A stretch of 64,000 bases of DNA from Pseudotabrizicola sediminis (GTDB lineage Bacteria; Pseudomonadota; Alphaproteobacteria; Rhodobacterales; Rhodobacteraceae): contig NZ_RPEM01000002.1 in NCBI RefSeq assembly GCF_004745575.1, positions 310,001 through 374,000 of the forward strand. Direction: 5' to 3'. A program made the position numbers and the translations under genes. Below are positions 25,923-35,730 of this stretch, piece by piece (positions within the stretch are counted from its first letter, which is position 1; each line of letters opens with the position of its first letter). Under the pieces are notes generated by a model. That model was not told the DNA's origin. It was given only the letters and a program-made list of their open reading frames with translations, and ran no database searches.

Positions 25923-25936
25923 GGCTTGTTATTTGC
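25923..25936 (+). promoter_or_regulatory. possible sigma-54-type promoter upstream of glnK
   Basis: GGC-N7-TTTGC places GG and GC exactly 10 bases apart, the -24/-12 spacing of RpoN promoters, with TTGCA at -12. It lies 43 bp before the glnK start. In Rhodobacter, NtrC-controlled promoters are known that do not need RpoN, so this match may be chance. Confidence 0.35.
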
Positions 25937-25978
25937 AAGGGCCCACCCCCGGGCCCCACAGAAACGAAGGGGAAGGAC

Positions 25979-26317
25979 GTGAAACTAATCATTGCAGCAA
26001 TCAAGCCGTTCAAGCTGGAGGAAGTGCGCGAAGCACTCACCACCATCGGGGTGCGCGGCATGATGGTCACCGAGATCAAGGGTTTCGGCAGCCAGTCTGG
26101 ACATACCGAAATCTATCGCGGTGCCGAATATGCCGTGAACTTCGTGCCGAAAGTCCGGCTGGAGATCGTGGTCAGTGACAGCCTTGCAGATGCGGTCGTC
26201 GAAACCATCCGTGTGACCGCGAAAACCGACAAGATCGGCGATGGCAAGATCTTCGTGCTGGATGTCCAGCATGCCGTGCGCGTGCGCACCGGTGAAATCA
26301 ATGACGATGCGCTCTGA
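25979..26317 (+). CDS. glnK: PII nitrogen regulatory protein GlnK
   Basis: The 112-residue signalling protein senses 2-oxoglutarate and ATP/ADP and docks on AmtB to block ammonium uptake. It starts at a GTG with the family's MKLIIAAIKPFKLEEVREAL, preceded by a GGGGAAGGAC ribosome site. The T-loop carries the uridylylated Tyr51 in GHTEIYRGAEY. The B-loop segment GDGKIFVLDVQHAVRVRTGE is intact. GlnK rather than GlnB is chosen because amtB follows 28 bp downstream, the classic glnK-amtB operon. Both are usually induced by NtrC under nitrogen limitation; see the palindrome and promoter candidate upstream. Confidence 0.96.
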   Translation: MKLIIAAIKPFKLEEVREALTTIGVRGMMVTEIKGFGSQSGHTEIYRGAEYAVNFVPKVRLEIVVSDSLADAVVETIRVTAKTDKIGDGKIFVLDVQHAVRVRTGEINDDAL

Positions 26318-26345
26318 CGCGTTGGGGACAGGGGAAACGCAAAAG

Positions 26346-27695
<1,350 letters not shown>

Positions 27696-27725
27696 CGCCT
27701 CCTCCTCCCAGTCAGCCTGAACTCT

Positions 27726-27754
27726 GGCCCGGACCGAAAGGTTCGGGCCTTTTT
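27726..27754 (+). terminator. rho-independent terminator after amtB
   Basis: A 10-bp stem GGCCCGGACC/GGTTCGGGCC with GAAA tetraloop (27726-27749) runs into TTTTT. It is 30 bp after the amtB stop. Confidence 0.92.
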
Positions 27755-27778
27755 GCTGGCCGCTCCACAGCGCATGAA

Positions 27779-27803
27779 AAAGCCCGCGACCGGCGCGGGC
27801 TTT
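27779..27803 (-). terminator. rho-independent terminator for the aminotransferase gene
   Basis: A perfect 10-bp stem AAAGCCCGCG/CGCGGGCTTT with five-base loop lies 21 bp beyond the aminotransferase stop, with AAAAA on the plus strand giving a U-run on the minus transcript. It is bidirectional in shape. Confidence 0.88.
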
Positions 27804-27824
27804 CTCAGCATTCAGCGGCTTGGA

Positions 27825-29003
27825 TCAGCCAGCGACCTTCGCAATCGCCGCCGCCAATATCGGCACCGTGCGCGCATTCAGCCCGGCAATGTTGATCCGG
27901 CTGTCGCCCACCATGTAGATCCCATGCGTCTCGCGCAGCACAGCCACCTGCGCCTCGGTCAGGCCAAGCCGGCTGAACATGCCGCGATGATCGGCCACGA
28001 AATCAAAGCGGTCCGAATTGGTGGCCTTGCGCAGCTCTTCGGCGAGCGTCTTGCGCAGGGTCAGCATGTTCAGCCGAACCTCTTCCAGCTCGGCCTTCCA
28101 GTCGGCGCGCAGCGCATCATCTTCCAGAATCATCGTCACCAGCCGCGCGCCATGATCGGGCGGAAAGCTGTAGTTCTGCCGGTTCAGGAACGCGAGGTTC
28201 CCCTGCACCACCGCCCGGCGGGCAGGGTCTGTCAGCGCAATCAGCACCCCCGTCCGCTCGCGGTAGATGCCGAAGTTCTTGGAACAGGACGCCGCGATCA
28301 GCACTTCCGGGAACCGCGTCGCGATCATCCGGGTCGCCGCCGCATCTTCCTCCAGCCCGTCGCCAAAGCCCTGATAGGCCAGATCGATGAACGGAATGGC
28401 CCCGCGCGCCTCCAGCACCCCCGCCACCTGCGCCCACTGGTCAGCGGTAAAGTTCGCCCCGGTCGGGTTGTGGCAGCAACCGTGCAACAACACGATGTCG
28501 CCCTTGGCAACCTTCCCCAGATCCTCCAGCACCCCCGCAAAATCCACGCCACGGGTTTCCGCGTCGAAATAGCGGTACTCAGCCATCTTCATGCCAAGAT
28601 ACTTGATGATCGACGGATGGTTCGGCCATGTCGGGTTCGACAGCCACACCGTGGCCCCCGGCGACGCCATCTTTATCAGCTCCAGCGCCTGACGGATCGC
28701 CCCGGTGCCGCCCGGTGTGGCCACCGATGCCGCACGCTCGGCAAAACCCGCGCCCAAGATCATCCCGACCATGGCCGCGTTATACGCAGGCTCACCGGCC
28801 AGCCCGGTGTAGGATTTGGTCACCTCCACCTCCCACAGCCGCTTCTCCGCCGCCTTCACCGCCCGCATCACCGGGGTCAGGCCGGTCGCGTCCTTGTAGA
28901 CGCCGACGCCAAGGTCGATCTTGGTGTCGCGCGGGTCATCGCGGTACATCGCGATCAGTTGCAGGATCTTGTCCTGCGGTTGCGGGTTCAGGGTTTCCAG
29001 CAT
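27825..29003 (-). CDS. aromatic/aspartate aminotransferase, class I (TyrB/AspC-like)
   Basis: The 392-residue PLP enzyme transfers amino groups between aromatic or acidic amino acids and 2-oxoacids. Typical landmarks are IDLGVGVYKD, TPGGTGAIRQALELI, the ring-stacking WLSNPTWPNH, GCCHNPTGANF (Asn), the Asp-Tyr pair IDLAYQGFGDG, and the PLP Lys near residue 242 in SCSKNFGIYRERTG. The Arg pair contacting substrate carboxylates is in the C-terminal SRINIAGL. The ATG at 29003 lies after AAAGGATAGG; a longer frame inside the upstream gene is rejected. It follows the sulfurtransferase gene by 4 bp, so the two are probably cotranscribed. Confidence 0.93.
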   Translation of the reverse strand: MLETLNPQPQDKILQLIAMYRDDPRDTKIDLGVGVYKDATGLTPVMRAVKAAEKRLWEVEVTKSYTGLAGEPAYNAAMVGMILGAGFAERAASVATPGGTGAIRQALELIKMASPGATVWLSNPTWPNHPSIIKYLGMKMAEYRYFDAETRGVDFAGVLEDLGKVAKGDIVLLHGCCHNPTGANFTADQWAQVAGVLEARGAIPFIDLAYQGFGDGLEEDAAATRMIATRFPEVLIAASCSKNFGIYRERTGVLIALTDPARRAVVQGNLAFLNRQNYSFPPDHGARLVTMILEDDALRADWKAELEEVRLNMLTLRKTLAEELRKATNSDRFDFVADHRGMFSRLGLTEAQVAVLRETHGIYMVGDSRINIAGLNARTVPILAAAIAKVAG

Positions 29004-29007
29004 TGGC

Positions 29008-29880
29008 CTATCCTTTGGCGACGGCAAGATCTTCGTACATGCCCCATTCGGACCATGATCCGTCATAGAGCGCATGGCTGCGGTGCCCGATCCGTTCCAG
29101 CGCAAGGCTCAGAATCGCGGCTGTCACCCCCGACCCGCAAGAGGTGATCGCAGGCTGTGTCAGATCCACCCCCGCAGCCTCGAACACCGCTTGCAGCTCG
29201 GCAGGGGGCTTCATCGTGCCATCCGCGTTCAGCAGCGTGGCAAAGGGCACATTCTTCGACCCCGGAATATGGCCCGACCGCAACCCCGCCCGTGGCTCCG
29301 CCACCTCGCCCCGGAACCGGGGGGCGGCGCGGGCGTCAATGATCTCGGCCTGTGCCAGCTTGGCGGCATGGGCCACCTGCGTCACATCCTTGACCAGCTG
29401 GTTCTGGCGGCTGACGGTCATGTGCCGGTCGCGCACCACGGGGGCCAAGTCTTCCACCTCGCGCCCTTCGGCCAGCCACTTCGGCAGCCCGCCATCCAGC
29501 ACCGCCACATCCGTCTTGCCCATCAGCCGGAATGTCCACCAGACCCGCGCGGCCGAAAACAGCCCCGCCCCGTCATAGACCACCACCTGATGCCCGTCGC
29601 CCACACCCATGGCGCGCATCCGGCTCATGAACTTCTCCACCGGCGGGGCCATGTGGGGCAAGGATGACCGCTGGTCGCTGATCTCGTCAATGTCGAAAAA
29701 CCGCGCGCCGGGAATGTGGGCGGCACCATATTCCGCCCGCGCATCGCGGCCAGAGTCGGGCATGAACCACGACGCATCCAGCACCCGCAGATCCGGGTCT
29801 TTCAGATGCGCCGCCAGCCAACCGGTCGACACCAGCGTTCTGGGGTCGTCACTGGGGGAAGGGGTCACGAGGGTTGCCAT
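29008..29880 (-). CDS. sseA: 3-mercaptopyruvate sulfurtransferase (tandem rhodanese)
   Basis: The 290-residue protein has two rhodanese domains. The first (about 1-150) is the inactive one; the second carries the catalytic Cys near residue 247 in CGSGVTA, the loop typical of mercaptopyruvate sulfurtransferases (CGSGVTAC) as opposed to thiosulfate:cyanide enzymes (CRKGVTA). It moves sulfur from mercaptopyruvate to cyanide or protein thiols. Mercaptopyruvate arises by transamination of cysteine, and the next gene is an aminotransferase only 4 bp away, so a joint role in cysteine sulfur use is plausible. GGAG eight bases upstream supports the start at 29880. Confidence 0.93.
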   Translation of the reverse strand: MATLVTPSPSDDPRTLVSTGWLAAHLKDPDLRVLDASWFMPDSGRDARAEYGAAHIPGARFFDIDEISDQRSSLPHMAPPVEKFMSRMRAMGVGDGHQVVVYDGAGLFSAARVWWTFRLMGKTDVAVLDGGLPKWLAEGREVEDLAPVVRDRHMTVSRQNQLVKDVTQVAHAAKLAQAEIIDARAAPRFRGEVAEPRAGLRSGHIPGSKNVPFATLLNADGTMKPPAELQAVFEAAGVDLTQPAITSCGSGVTAAILSLALERIGHRSHALYDGSWSEWGMYEDLAVAKG

Positions 29881-29978
29881 GCCGATGCTCCACACGGGTC
29901 AGCCCCGGCTTATATCGGCAGGGGCAGGCAGGGCAAGGGCGCAGGCAGCGGGGGCGTGGTTTTGGCCGATGCGCGCGT

Positions 29979-30134
29979 CTAGTTTGGCGGCAGATGAGAG
30001 CTGCGGCCATTGAAATGACGTGGGTTCAGACCTTCACCGTGCATCGCACGAATGTCCGCTGTGCGGACGGAGCGGACACTCAAGCCCGGACTCTCCGGGG
30101 AACGTCCTTCATTTCCCCTACGCACACACGTCAT
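29979..30134 (-). CDS. possible 51-residue ORF of unknown function
   Basis: This open frame lies in the 351 bp between smpB and sseA, a spacer with no other gene. It starts with MTCVRRGNEGRSPESPGL and ends HFNGRSSHLPPN, with no signal or membrane segment. There is no clear ribosome binding site. The same DNA can fold into three small hairpins (GTGC-ATC-GCAC, GTCCGC-TGT-GCGGAC, CCGGA-CTC-TCCGG), and an 8-bp inverted repeat (ATGACGTG/CACGTCAT) closes the region at 30015-30134. It could be a real small protein, a gene remnant or a structured RNA. Confidence 0.3.
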   Translation of the reverse strand: MTCVRRGNEGRSPESPGLSVRSVRTADIRAMHGEGLNPRHFNGRSSHLPPN

Positions 30135-30137
30135 GAC

Positions 30138-30181
30138 GTTTGCCATACGCAAGCCATACGCAGATCATACGCTCGCCATAC
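30138..30181 (-). repeat. four phased 11-bp direct repeats
   Basis: Plus-strand units are GTTTGCCATAC, GCAAGCCATAC, GCAGATCATAC and GCTCGCCATAC, directly adjoining. The conserved part is GCCATAC. The period equals about one helical turn. They lie just upstream (on the minus strand) of the 51-codon ORF and 50 bp after smpB. Such phased arrays resemble iterons or operator arrays. Confidence 0.7.
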
Positions 30182-30231
30182 CCGGAAACACCCGCGTTCA
30201 GCCCGGCCAAAGCCCCGCCGAACGGCGCACC

Positions 30232-30714
30232 TCAATCGCGGTGGTTCTGCTTCATGATGCGGGCTTTCTGGCGGTCCCAGTCGCGCTTGGCGCTGGTCTC
30301 GCGCTTGTCGGCCAGCTTCTTGCCCTTGGCCACGCCCAGCTTGATCTTCACGATGCCGCGCTCGTTGAAATACATCTTGATCGGCACGATGGTCATGCCC
30401 TCGCGCGCGGTCGAATTCCACAGTCGCGCCAATTCACGCTTTGAAACCAACAGCTTGCGGCGGCGGCGTTCATCGTGGCTGTCCCAGTGGTTCGACTGGG
30501 TATAGGGCGCGATATAGCCGTTGATCAGCCACAGCTCGCCGCCCTCAACGCTCGCATAGCTGTCGCCGATGTTCGACCCGCCCTTGCGCAGCGACTTCAC
30601 CTCGGACCCTTGCAGCATGATCCCGGCTTCCAGATCGGATTCAATATGATAGTCGAACCGCGCGCGGCGATTCTCGGCAATCAGCTTGGAATTGGGATCG
30701 GATATCTTGACCAT
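30232..30714 (-). CDS. smpB: SsrA (tmRNA)-binding protein SmpB
   Basis: SmpB binds tmRNA and brings it to stalled ribosomes for trans-translation. The 160-residue product has the OB-fold core with [48 protein letters not shown] and the basic, flexible C-terminal tail [17 protein letters not shown] that enters the mRNA channel. The start at 30714 gives the family N-terminus. No tmRNA gene is visible nearby. An upstream in-frame ATG at 30744 is not favoured. The DMT carrier gene upstream ends 57 bp before it. Confidence 0.96.
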   Translation of the reverse strand: MVKISDPNSKLIAENRRARFDYHIESDLEAGIMLQGSEVKSLRKGGSNIGDSYASVEGGELWLINGYIAPYTQSNHWDSHDERRRRKLLVSKRELARLWNSTAREGMTIVPIKMYFNERGIVKIKLGVAKGKKLADKRETSAKRDWDRQKARIMKQNHRD

Positions 30715-30771
30715 TCGTGTCACATAAGCGCGGTGCAGCCCCAAGTCCAGATGGCCGCACGCGAAGACAGA

Positions 30772-31662
30772 TCAGGGCAGGGGCGAAGGCGGCACCGCGC
30801 CCCGCCGATTGCCCAGGATAAGCGTGTAAATTCCAGAACTTACGATCAGAGCTGAGCCGATCAGCGTTGCCAGATCGGGCCGTTCGCCAAACACCGCCAT
30901 TGCCAGCACCATCGCAAACACCAGCCGCGCATAGCGGAACGGCGTGACAAAACCGATCTCGCCGGTCCGCATCGCCGAGGTCAGGGCATGATACCCCAGC
31001 ACCGCAAACAGCGCCGTGCCCGCAAGCAGGCCCCAACCCTGCGCATCCGGCCATACTGCCCCTCCGGTCCAGCCCAGAATGATCACCCCTGCCAAGGCCA
31101 GCATGGCAAAGCCCGCCACTCCTAACTGCCTGTTAGACATCACTTTCGGGGCTGCCCGCGTCGCCAGATCGCGCCCGGCAAACCCCAGCATGCCGCCCAC
31201 CGCCAGCAGTGACAGTGCAGAAAACCCGTCCATTCCGGGCCGGATGATGATCAGCACGCCGACAAAGCCTACCGCCACCGCCGTCCAGCGCCGCCACCCC
31301 ACCCGCTCACCAAAAAAGATCGCGGCCCCGCCGACCACCACCAAAGGCGAGGCCTGCAGGATGGCCGAAGTGGTGGACAGCGGCGTCAATGCAATCGCCA
31401 GCGCATAGAACAGCCGCCCCGACACCTCGAACCCCGACCGGATCGCCAGCCCGCGCGTGCGCAGCGCCGGGTGAAACGCAGGCTCCCCCATCCGCCGCGC
31501 CATCAGCGCAAACACGCCCATCCCCACCAGCCCGACGATCAGCACCGCCTGACCCATCGGCATCACCCGGGCGCTGGCTTTCAGCAACATATCCTCGACG
31601 GCAAACCCCGCCATCGACAGGATCATGAACGCCGCGCCACGTAGATTATCGTTCTGGAACAT
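30772..31662 (-). CDS. DMT-superfamily (EamA) transporter
   Basis: The 296-residue integral membrane protein has ten hydrophobic helices in two EamA repeats. The first repeat ends in the usual FFGERVGWRRW, and the second ends in FGERPDLATLIGSALIVSSG. Such carriers move small metabolites; the substrate is not known. The start at 31662 is chosen over 31686 because it gives the normal N-terminus. Two further EamA genes lie 3 kb away (34849-36593) on the same strand, but they resemble each other more than this one. Confidence 0.88.
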   Translation of the reverse strand: MFQNDNLRGAAFMILSMAGFAVEDMLLKASARVMPMGQAVLIVGLVGMGVFALMARRMGEPAFHPALRTRGLAIRSGFEVSGRLFYALAIALTPLSTTSAILQASPLVVVGGAAIFFGERVGWRRWTAVAVGFVGVLIIIRPGMDGFSALSLLAVGGMLGFAGRDLATRAAPKVMSNRQLGVAGFAMLALAGVIILGWTGGAVWPDAQGWGLLAGTALFAVLGYHALTSAMRTGEIGFVTPFRYARLVFAMVLAMAVFGERPDLATLIGSALIVSSGIYTLILGNRRGAVPPSPLP

Positions 31663-31696
31663 CGTCGGTCCGCCCCGGGCTACCATTCATCTGTTC

Positions 31697-31760
31697 ACAA
31701 ATATCTTCGGGGGGAATTTGGCACCCGCGCGAAGGGGGGGGGGGCAGACAGCCCCCCTGA
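31697..31760. repeat. intergenic motif and G11 hairpin between dapA and the DMT gene
   Basis: Two elements lie in the 123 bp spacer. First, TTCGGGGGGAATTTGGCA (near 31703-31720), a weaker member of the CGGCGGG...TTTGGCA motif family. Second, an 11-G run (31734-31744) paired with GCCCCCC (31751-31757) across CAGACA. The hairpin lies 26 bp beyond the dapA stop and might end its transcript, though no U-run follows. Confidence 0.5.
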
Positions 31761-31785
31761 ACCGACCAGCCCGAGGCGCAGCAGG

Positions 31786-32661
31786 TCAGTTCAACAGCCC
31801 CGCATGGCGCATAGCCGCCTTGATCTTGTCTTTGGTGCCATCGGTCAGTGCCACCAGCGGCAGCCGCACCTCTTCGGTGCAGCGGCCCAGCAGGGACAGG
31901 CCGTATTTGGCCCCGGCCAACCCCGGCTCGATGAAGATCGCCTCGTGCAGCGGCATCAGCCGGTCCTGGATCTGTAGGGCGGTGCGGTAATCGCCGGCCA
32001 GTGTTGCGTTCTGGAATTCGGCGCAAAGGCGCGGAGCCACGTTGGCCGTAACCGAGATGCACCCGGTGCCGCCATGGGCGTTGAAGCCCAATGCGGTGGC
32101 ATCCTCGCCCGACAGCTGGATGAACTGCTTGCCACAGGTCTCGCGCTGCATCGACACCCGCTCGATCTTGCCGGTGGCGTCCTTGACCCCGATCAGGCGT
32201 GGCAGCTGGGCCAGCATACCCATGGTTTCGGGCGACATATCCACCACCGACCGGCCCGGAATGTTGTAGATGATGATCGGCAGAGTGCAGCAGTCATGCA
32301 GCGCGGTGTAATGCGCGACCAGCCCGGCCTGTGTCGGCTTGTTGTAATAGGGCGTCACCACCAGCGCGGCATCAGCACCCACGCGTTCGGCATGGCGGAT
32401 CAGGCGGATGCCTTCGACCGTGTTGTTCGACCCGGCCCCGGCAATCACCGGCACGCGACCGGCGGCAAACTTGACCACCGCCTCGATCACCGCCTCATGC
32501 TCTTCATGGCTCAGTGTCGGGCTTTCGCCGGTGGTGCCCACCGGCACCAGCCCGTGCGAGCCTTCGGCGATCTGCCAGTCGACCAGCTTTTTAAGCGTAT
32601 CCAGATCCAGTTCGCCGTTCTTGAACGGCGTAACCAAGGCGGGGATGGACCCTTTGATCAT
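31786..32661 (-). CDS. dapA: 4-hydroxy-tetrahydrodipicolinate synthase
   Basis: DapA condenses aspartate semialdehyde and pyruvate in lysine and meso-diaminopimelate synthesis. The 291-residue TIM-barrel enzyme has the Schiff-base Lys160 in GVKDATG, Tyr132 in IIYNIPGR, the GTTGESPTL phosphate-binding-like motif and the [10 protein letters not shown] strand. All catalytic residues are present. The ATG at 32661 starts the family N-terminus [13 protein letters not shown], with AGGAG further upstream; a longer frame is rejected. It diverges from the lytic transglycosylase gene (178 bp). Its product feeds peptidoglycan precursor synthesis, fitting the wall-enzyme neighbour. Confidence 0.97.
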   Translation of the reverse strand: MIKGSIPALVTPFKNGELDLDTLKKLVDWQIAEGSHGLVPVGTTGESPTLSHEEHEAVIEAVVKFAAGRVPVIAGAGSNNTVEGIRLIRHAERVGADAALVVTPYYNKPTQAGLVAHYTALHDCCTLPIIIYNIPGRSVVDMSPETMGMLAQLPRLIGVKDATGKIERVSMQRETCGKQFIQLSGEDATALGFNAHGGTGCISVTANVAPRLCAEFQNATLAGDYRTALQIQDRLMPLHEAIFIEPGLAGAKYGLSLLGRCTEEVRLPLVALTDGTKDKIKAAMRHAGLLN

Positions 32662-32839
32662 GGCACGCAGACTCCTGTTGCAGCGACGCGAGGCGGTCGA
32701 GTCGCTTGGGCTGAAAATCCCGCCTTGATTATCCGGGGCGCGACGGATTGCCAAGCGCAGCGTTTCGCGCGCCGGTCTGGCCCAGCGGTGACAGGATCGT
32801 GGGTTGTCGGCTCCGGCCCGATGGGGCAGAATCTGCACC

Positions 32840-34786
32840 ATGAGCAGAAGATCAAAAAACACCATTTCAGTCTTGCTGGCCCCCATTGCGCTTGCCCTGG
32901 CGCTGACAGCGCCGGTACGCGCGGATGAAACGCAGGCGATGCAACAGGTACTGGCCCGCATTGCCGCCAAGGACTGGTCGGGGGCCACCGCCATCGCCCC
33001 GCATGCGGTTGCGCGCGATCTGGTGACGTGGAGCCAGCTGCGCGCGGGTGATGGTCTTCTGGGCGATTACGAGGCGTTTTTGCAGCGCCGCCCCGACTGG
33101 CCCGGTTTGCCCTTCCTGCACCAAAAGGGCGAAACCGCCGTGGCGCGCTCTGCCTCGCCCGAACGGGTGGTCGCCTATTTTGCCGGAAGCACGCCGAAAA
33201 CCGGCGAGGGGGCCATCGCGCTGATCCGCGCGCTGCAAGCGCTTGGGCGCACCGATCTGGCCGAGGACCGCGCGATGGAGGCGTGGTCAGAGCTTGTGCT
33301 TGCGCCTGCAGAGGAGGCGGCGTTGCTCGCGCTGTCTCCGGCATCGGTCGCATTGGTGCATGAGCTGCGGATGGACCGCCTGCTGTGGCAAGAGCGCCGG
33401 GCCGAGGCACAGCGTCTGTCACCGCGACTGCCCGCCGACTGGCAGGCGCTGGCCAAGGCGCGGATGGCTCTGCAAACTGCGGAACCGGGGGTTAATGCGC
33501 TGATCAATGCGGTGCCGGCATCGCGCGCGGGCGATCCGGGGTTAGCCTTTGACCGCTTCATCTGGCGCATGAAGCGCGACCTGTATGACGAAGCGCTGCC
33601 ACTCATCCTGGAACGCAGCGCCTCTGCCGCCACGCTTGGCGACCCGCAGGCTTGGGCGGCGCGACGCGCCGTCCTGACCCGCTGGCTTTTGCGCCAGAAC
33701 CGGCCTTCCGAGGCGTACCGCGTCGCATCTGCCCATCACCTGACCTCTGGCAGTGGCTATGCCGATCTGGAGTTTCTGTCCGGCTTCATCGCTTTGCGCC
33801 GCCTGAACGACCCCACCCGCGCGCTTGAGCATTTCCGCAAGCTGGAAGCCGGGGTTGCGACGCCGATCTCGCTGTCGCGCGCGCTGTACTGGCAGGGCCG
33901 CTCACATGAGGCGGCGGGTTCAGGCGACGCGGCGCAGCGCGCCTACAACGGCGCCGCCCGCCACCAGACCGCCTATTATGGCCTTCTGGCCGCTGAAAGG
34001 CTTGGTCAGCCGCTGGATGCAAACCTGATCAACCCGCCGCGCCCCGCCGACTGGCGGCAGGCCGCATGGACACGGTCGTCGGTGCATCAGGCCGCCCTGC
34101 TGGCGCTGCGGGCAGGTGACCGCAATCTGGCCAAGCGCTTCTGGCTGCATCTGGCCGAAAGCCTCGATTCCACAGGGCTGGACCAGCTAGGCGACATGGC
34201 CCTTGCCCTGAACGAGCCGCATATCGCCGTGCTGGTCGGCAAACACGCGGCGGAACGCAGCGTGATCCTGCCGCGCGCCTATTATCCGATCACCGATCTG
34301 GTGCCCGATGGCCTTGCCGTCAGCCGCGCCTTTGCCCTGTCCATTGCCCGGCGTGAAAGCGAATTCGAACCCGCTGCCCGCTCGACCGCCGATGCGCGCG
34401 GACTGATGCAGCTGTTGCCCGGCACCGCAAAGATGATGGCTGCCAAGGTATCAGTGCCCTTTGATGCGGGCCGTCTGACGCGCGACCCCGGCTATAACGC
34501 CATTCTGGGCAGCGCTTACCTCAAGCAGTTGATTGACGAGTTCGGCCCCTCGATCGCGCTGGTCGCGTCCGGCTACAACGCCGGCCCCGGCCGCCCGCGC
34601 CGCTGGATCACCGAATATGGCGATCCGCGCAGCCCGGATGTTGATGTGGTGGACTGGGTGGAATCGATCCCCTTTACCGAGACGCGGACCTATGTGATGC
34701 GCGTTGTCGAAGGCGTTATCCTCTACCGTGCCAAACTGCGCGGCACGCCCGGCCCTGTCCGCGTCACCGCAGAACTCAAGGGCTGA
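32840..34786 (+). CDS. soluble lytic murein transglycosylase (Slt70-like)
   Basis: The 648-residue periplasmic enzyme cleaves glycan strands to 1,6-anhydro-muropeptides. A signal peptide ends near VRADE (residue 30). A long alpha-helical U-domain of tetratricopeptide-like repeats follows (to about 490), then the SLT domain with the catalytic Glu in [13 protein letters not shown], the [10 protein letters not shown] motif and the [12 protein letters not shown] segment, ending in the [16 protein letters not shown] stretch. It is homologous to Slt70 but lacks a lipobox, so it should be soluble. It diverges from dapA. Confidence 0.94.
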   Translation: MSRRSKNTISVLLAPIALALALTAPVRADETQAMQQVLARIAAKDWSGATAIAPHAVARDLVTWSQLRAGDGLLGDYEAFLQRRPDWPGLPFLHQKGETAVARSASPERVVAYFAGSTPKTGEGAIALIRALQALGRTDLAEDRAMEAWSELVLAPAEEAALLALSPASVALVHELRMDRLLWQERRAEAQRLSPRLPADWQALAKARMALQTAEPGVNALINAVPASRAGDPGLAFDRFIWRMKRDLYDEALPLILERSASAATLGDPQAWAARRAVLTRWLLRQNRPSEAYRVASAHHLTSGSGYADLEFLSGFIALRRLNDPTRALEHFRKLEAGVATPISLSRALYWQGRSHEAAGSGDAAQRAYNGAARHQTAYYGLLAAERLGQPLDANLINPPRPADWRQAAWTRSSVHQAALLALRAGDRNLAKRFWLHLAESLDSTGLDQLGDMALALNEPHIAVLVGKHAAERSVILPRAYYPITDLVPDGLAVSRAFALSIARRESEFEPAARSTADARGLMQLLPGTAKMMAAKVSVPFDAGRLTRDPGYNAILGSAYLKQLIDEFGPSIALVASGYNAGPGRPRRWITEYGDPRSPDVDVVDWVESIPFTETRTYVMRVVEGVILYRAKLRGTPGPVRVTAELKG

Positions 34787-34797
34787 GCCTTCCGGAT

Positions 34798-34828
34798 TGC
34801 TGCTTGCCAAATACTCCCGCCGGAGGCG
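34798..34828 (-). repeat. intergenic motif GCCTCCGGCGGGAGTATTTGG, copy 2
   Basis: Read on the minus strand this is GCCTCCGGCGGGAGTATTT followed by GGCAAGCAGCAATCC. It matches 11570-11600 with about five differences. It lies 12-42 bp after the lytic transglycosylase stop and just before the DMT gene's 3' end, in a 62 bp convergent spacer. Confidence 0.65.
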
Positions 34829-34848
34829 CCTTCTGCAAGTCCCACACG

Positions 34849-35730
34849 TCAGGCCCGCTGCCGCGACTTCACATACTGCCGCCACAGGGTGAACAGCCCC
34901 GCCGCCACCACGATGCTGGCCCCGGCCACCACATTGCTGCGCAGGTCCTCGCCAAACACGAACAGCCCGATCAGCGAGGCAAACGGCAGTTGCAGATAGG
35001 CCAGCGGCTGGATGGCCGAGGCTTCGGCCACCTCATAGGCCTTGATCAGGCACCAGTGGGATGAGGCCGCGCTCAGGCACAGCAGCGCCATCCAGCCCAT
35101 GTCCGCGCCGGTCATCGGTTCCCAGTGCCAGATGCCGATGGCGGTCATAACAACCGCGCCTGTCGTCCCGGTCCAGAAAAACGAGACAAGCGCCGCATCT
35201 GTCCGCGCAACATAGCGGGTCAGCAGACCGTACAGCGCAAACATTGTGGCGGCCGCCAGCGGGATCAGCGCCTCAACCCGGAACACACCGAACCCCGGCT
35301 GCAGGATCACGACCACGCCGACAAAGCCGACGCCGATGGCCAGCCAGCGGCGCCAGCCCACCGTCTCGCCCAGAATGGGGCCGGACAATGCGGCGATCAG
35401 CAGCGGGTAGGTCGCAAACACCGCATGGCTTTCCACCAGCCCCAGCGCGACAAACCCCAGCACCATGACGCAAATCTCCAGCGCCAGCAGCACACCGCGC
35501 AGCATCTGCACCTTTGGCATCCGCGACCGCACCGCGGCCCTTATGCCCCCCGGCGCGCGCGAGACCAAGGCTATGACAAAGGCCGCAAAGAACCAGTAGC
35601 GCAGCATCACCACCATCCAGACGTTGTATGTCCCGCCCAGATGGCGCGACAGCCCGTCCTGCACCGCAAAGATTATCGTGGTCACGATCATCAACCAGAT
35701 GCCCAGCCTGGTGTTCTGTGCCACGCTCAT
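34849..35730 (-). CDS. DMT-superfamily (EamA) transporter, tandem copy A
   Basis: The 293-residue ten-helix EamA carrier has repeat ends LGETVGWRRWLAIGVGFVGV and FGEDLRSNVVAGASIVVAAG. It is close in sequence to the next gene: both start RLGIWLMI and share GL/GFSRxL, LVESHAVFA/IxPLLIAA and VGVxVILxPGxGVF. Tandem duplication is thus likely. Its start overlaps the upstream copy's stop by 4 bases. Substrate unknown; many relatives export amino acids or purines. Confidence 0.88.
   Translation of the reverse strand: MSVAQNTRLGIWLMIVTTIIFAVQDGLSRHLGGTYNVWMVVMLRYWFFAAFVIALVSRAPGGIRAAVRSRMPKVQMLRGVLLALEICVMVLGFVALGLVESHAVFATYPLLIAALSGPILGETVGWRRWLAIGVGFVGVVVILQPGFGVFRVEALIPLAAATMFALYGLLTRYVARTDAALVSFFWTGTTGAVVMTAIGIWHWEPMTGADMGWMALLCLSAASSHWCLIKAYEVAEASAIQPLAYLQLPFASLIGLFVFGEDLRSNVVAGASIVVAAGLFTLWRQYVKSRQRA

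Noticed and set aside
29881-30231. tmRNA gene near smpB
   Set aside because: No tRNA-like acceptor/T-arm end, no tag reading frame ending in Ala-Ala and no two-piece layout was seen.
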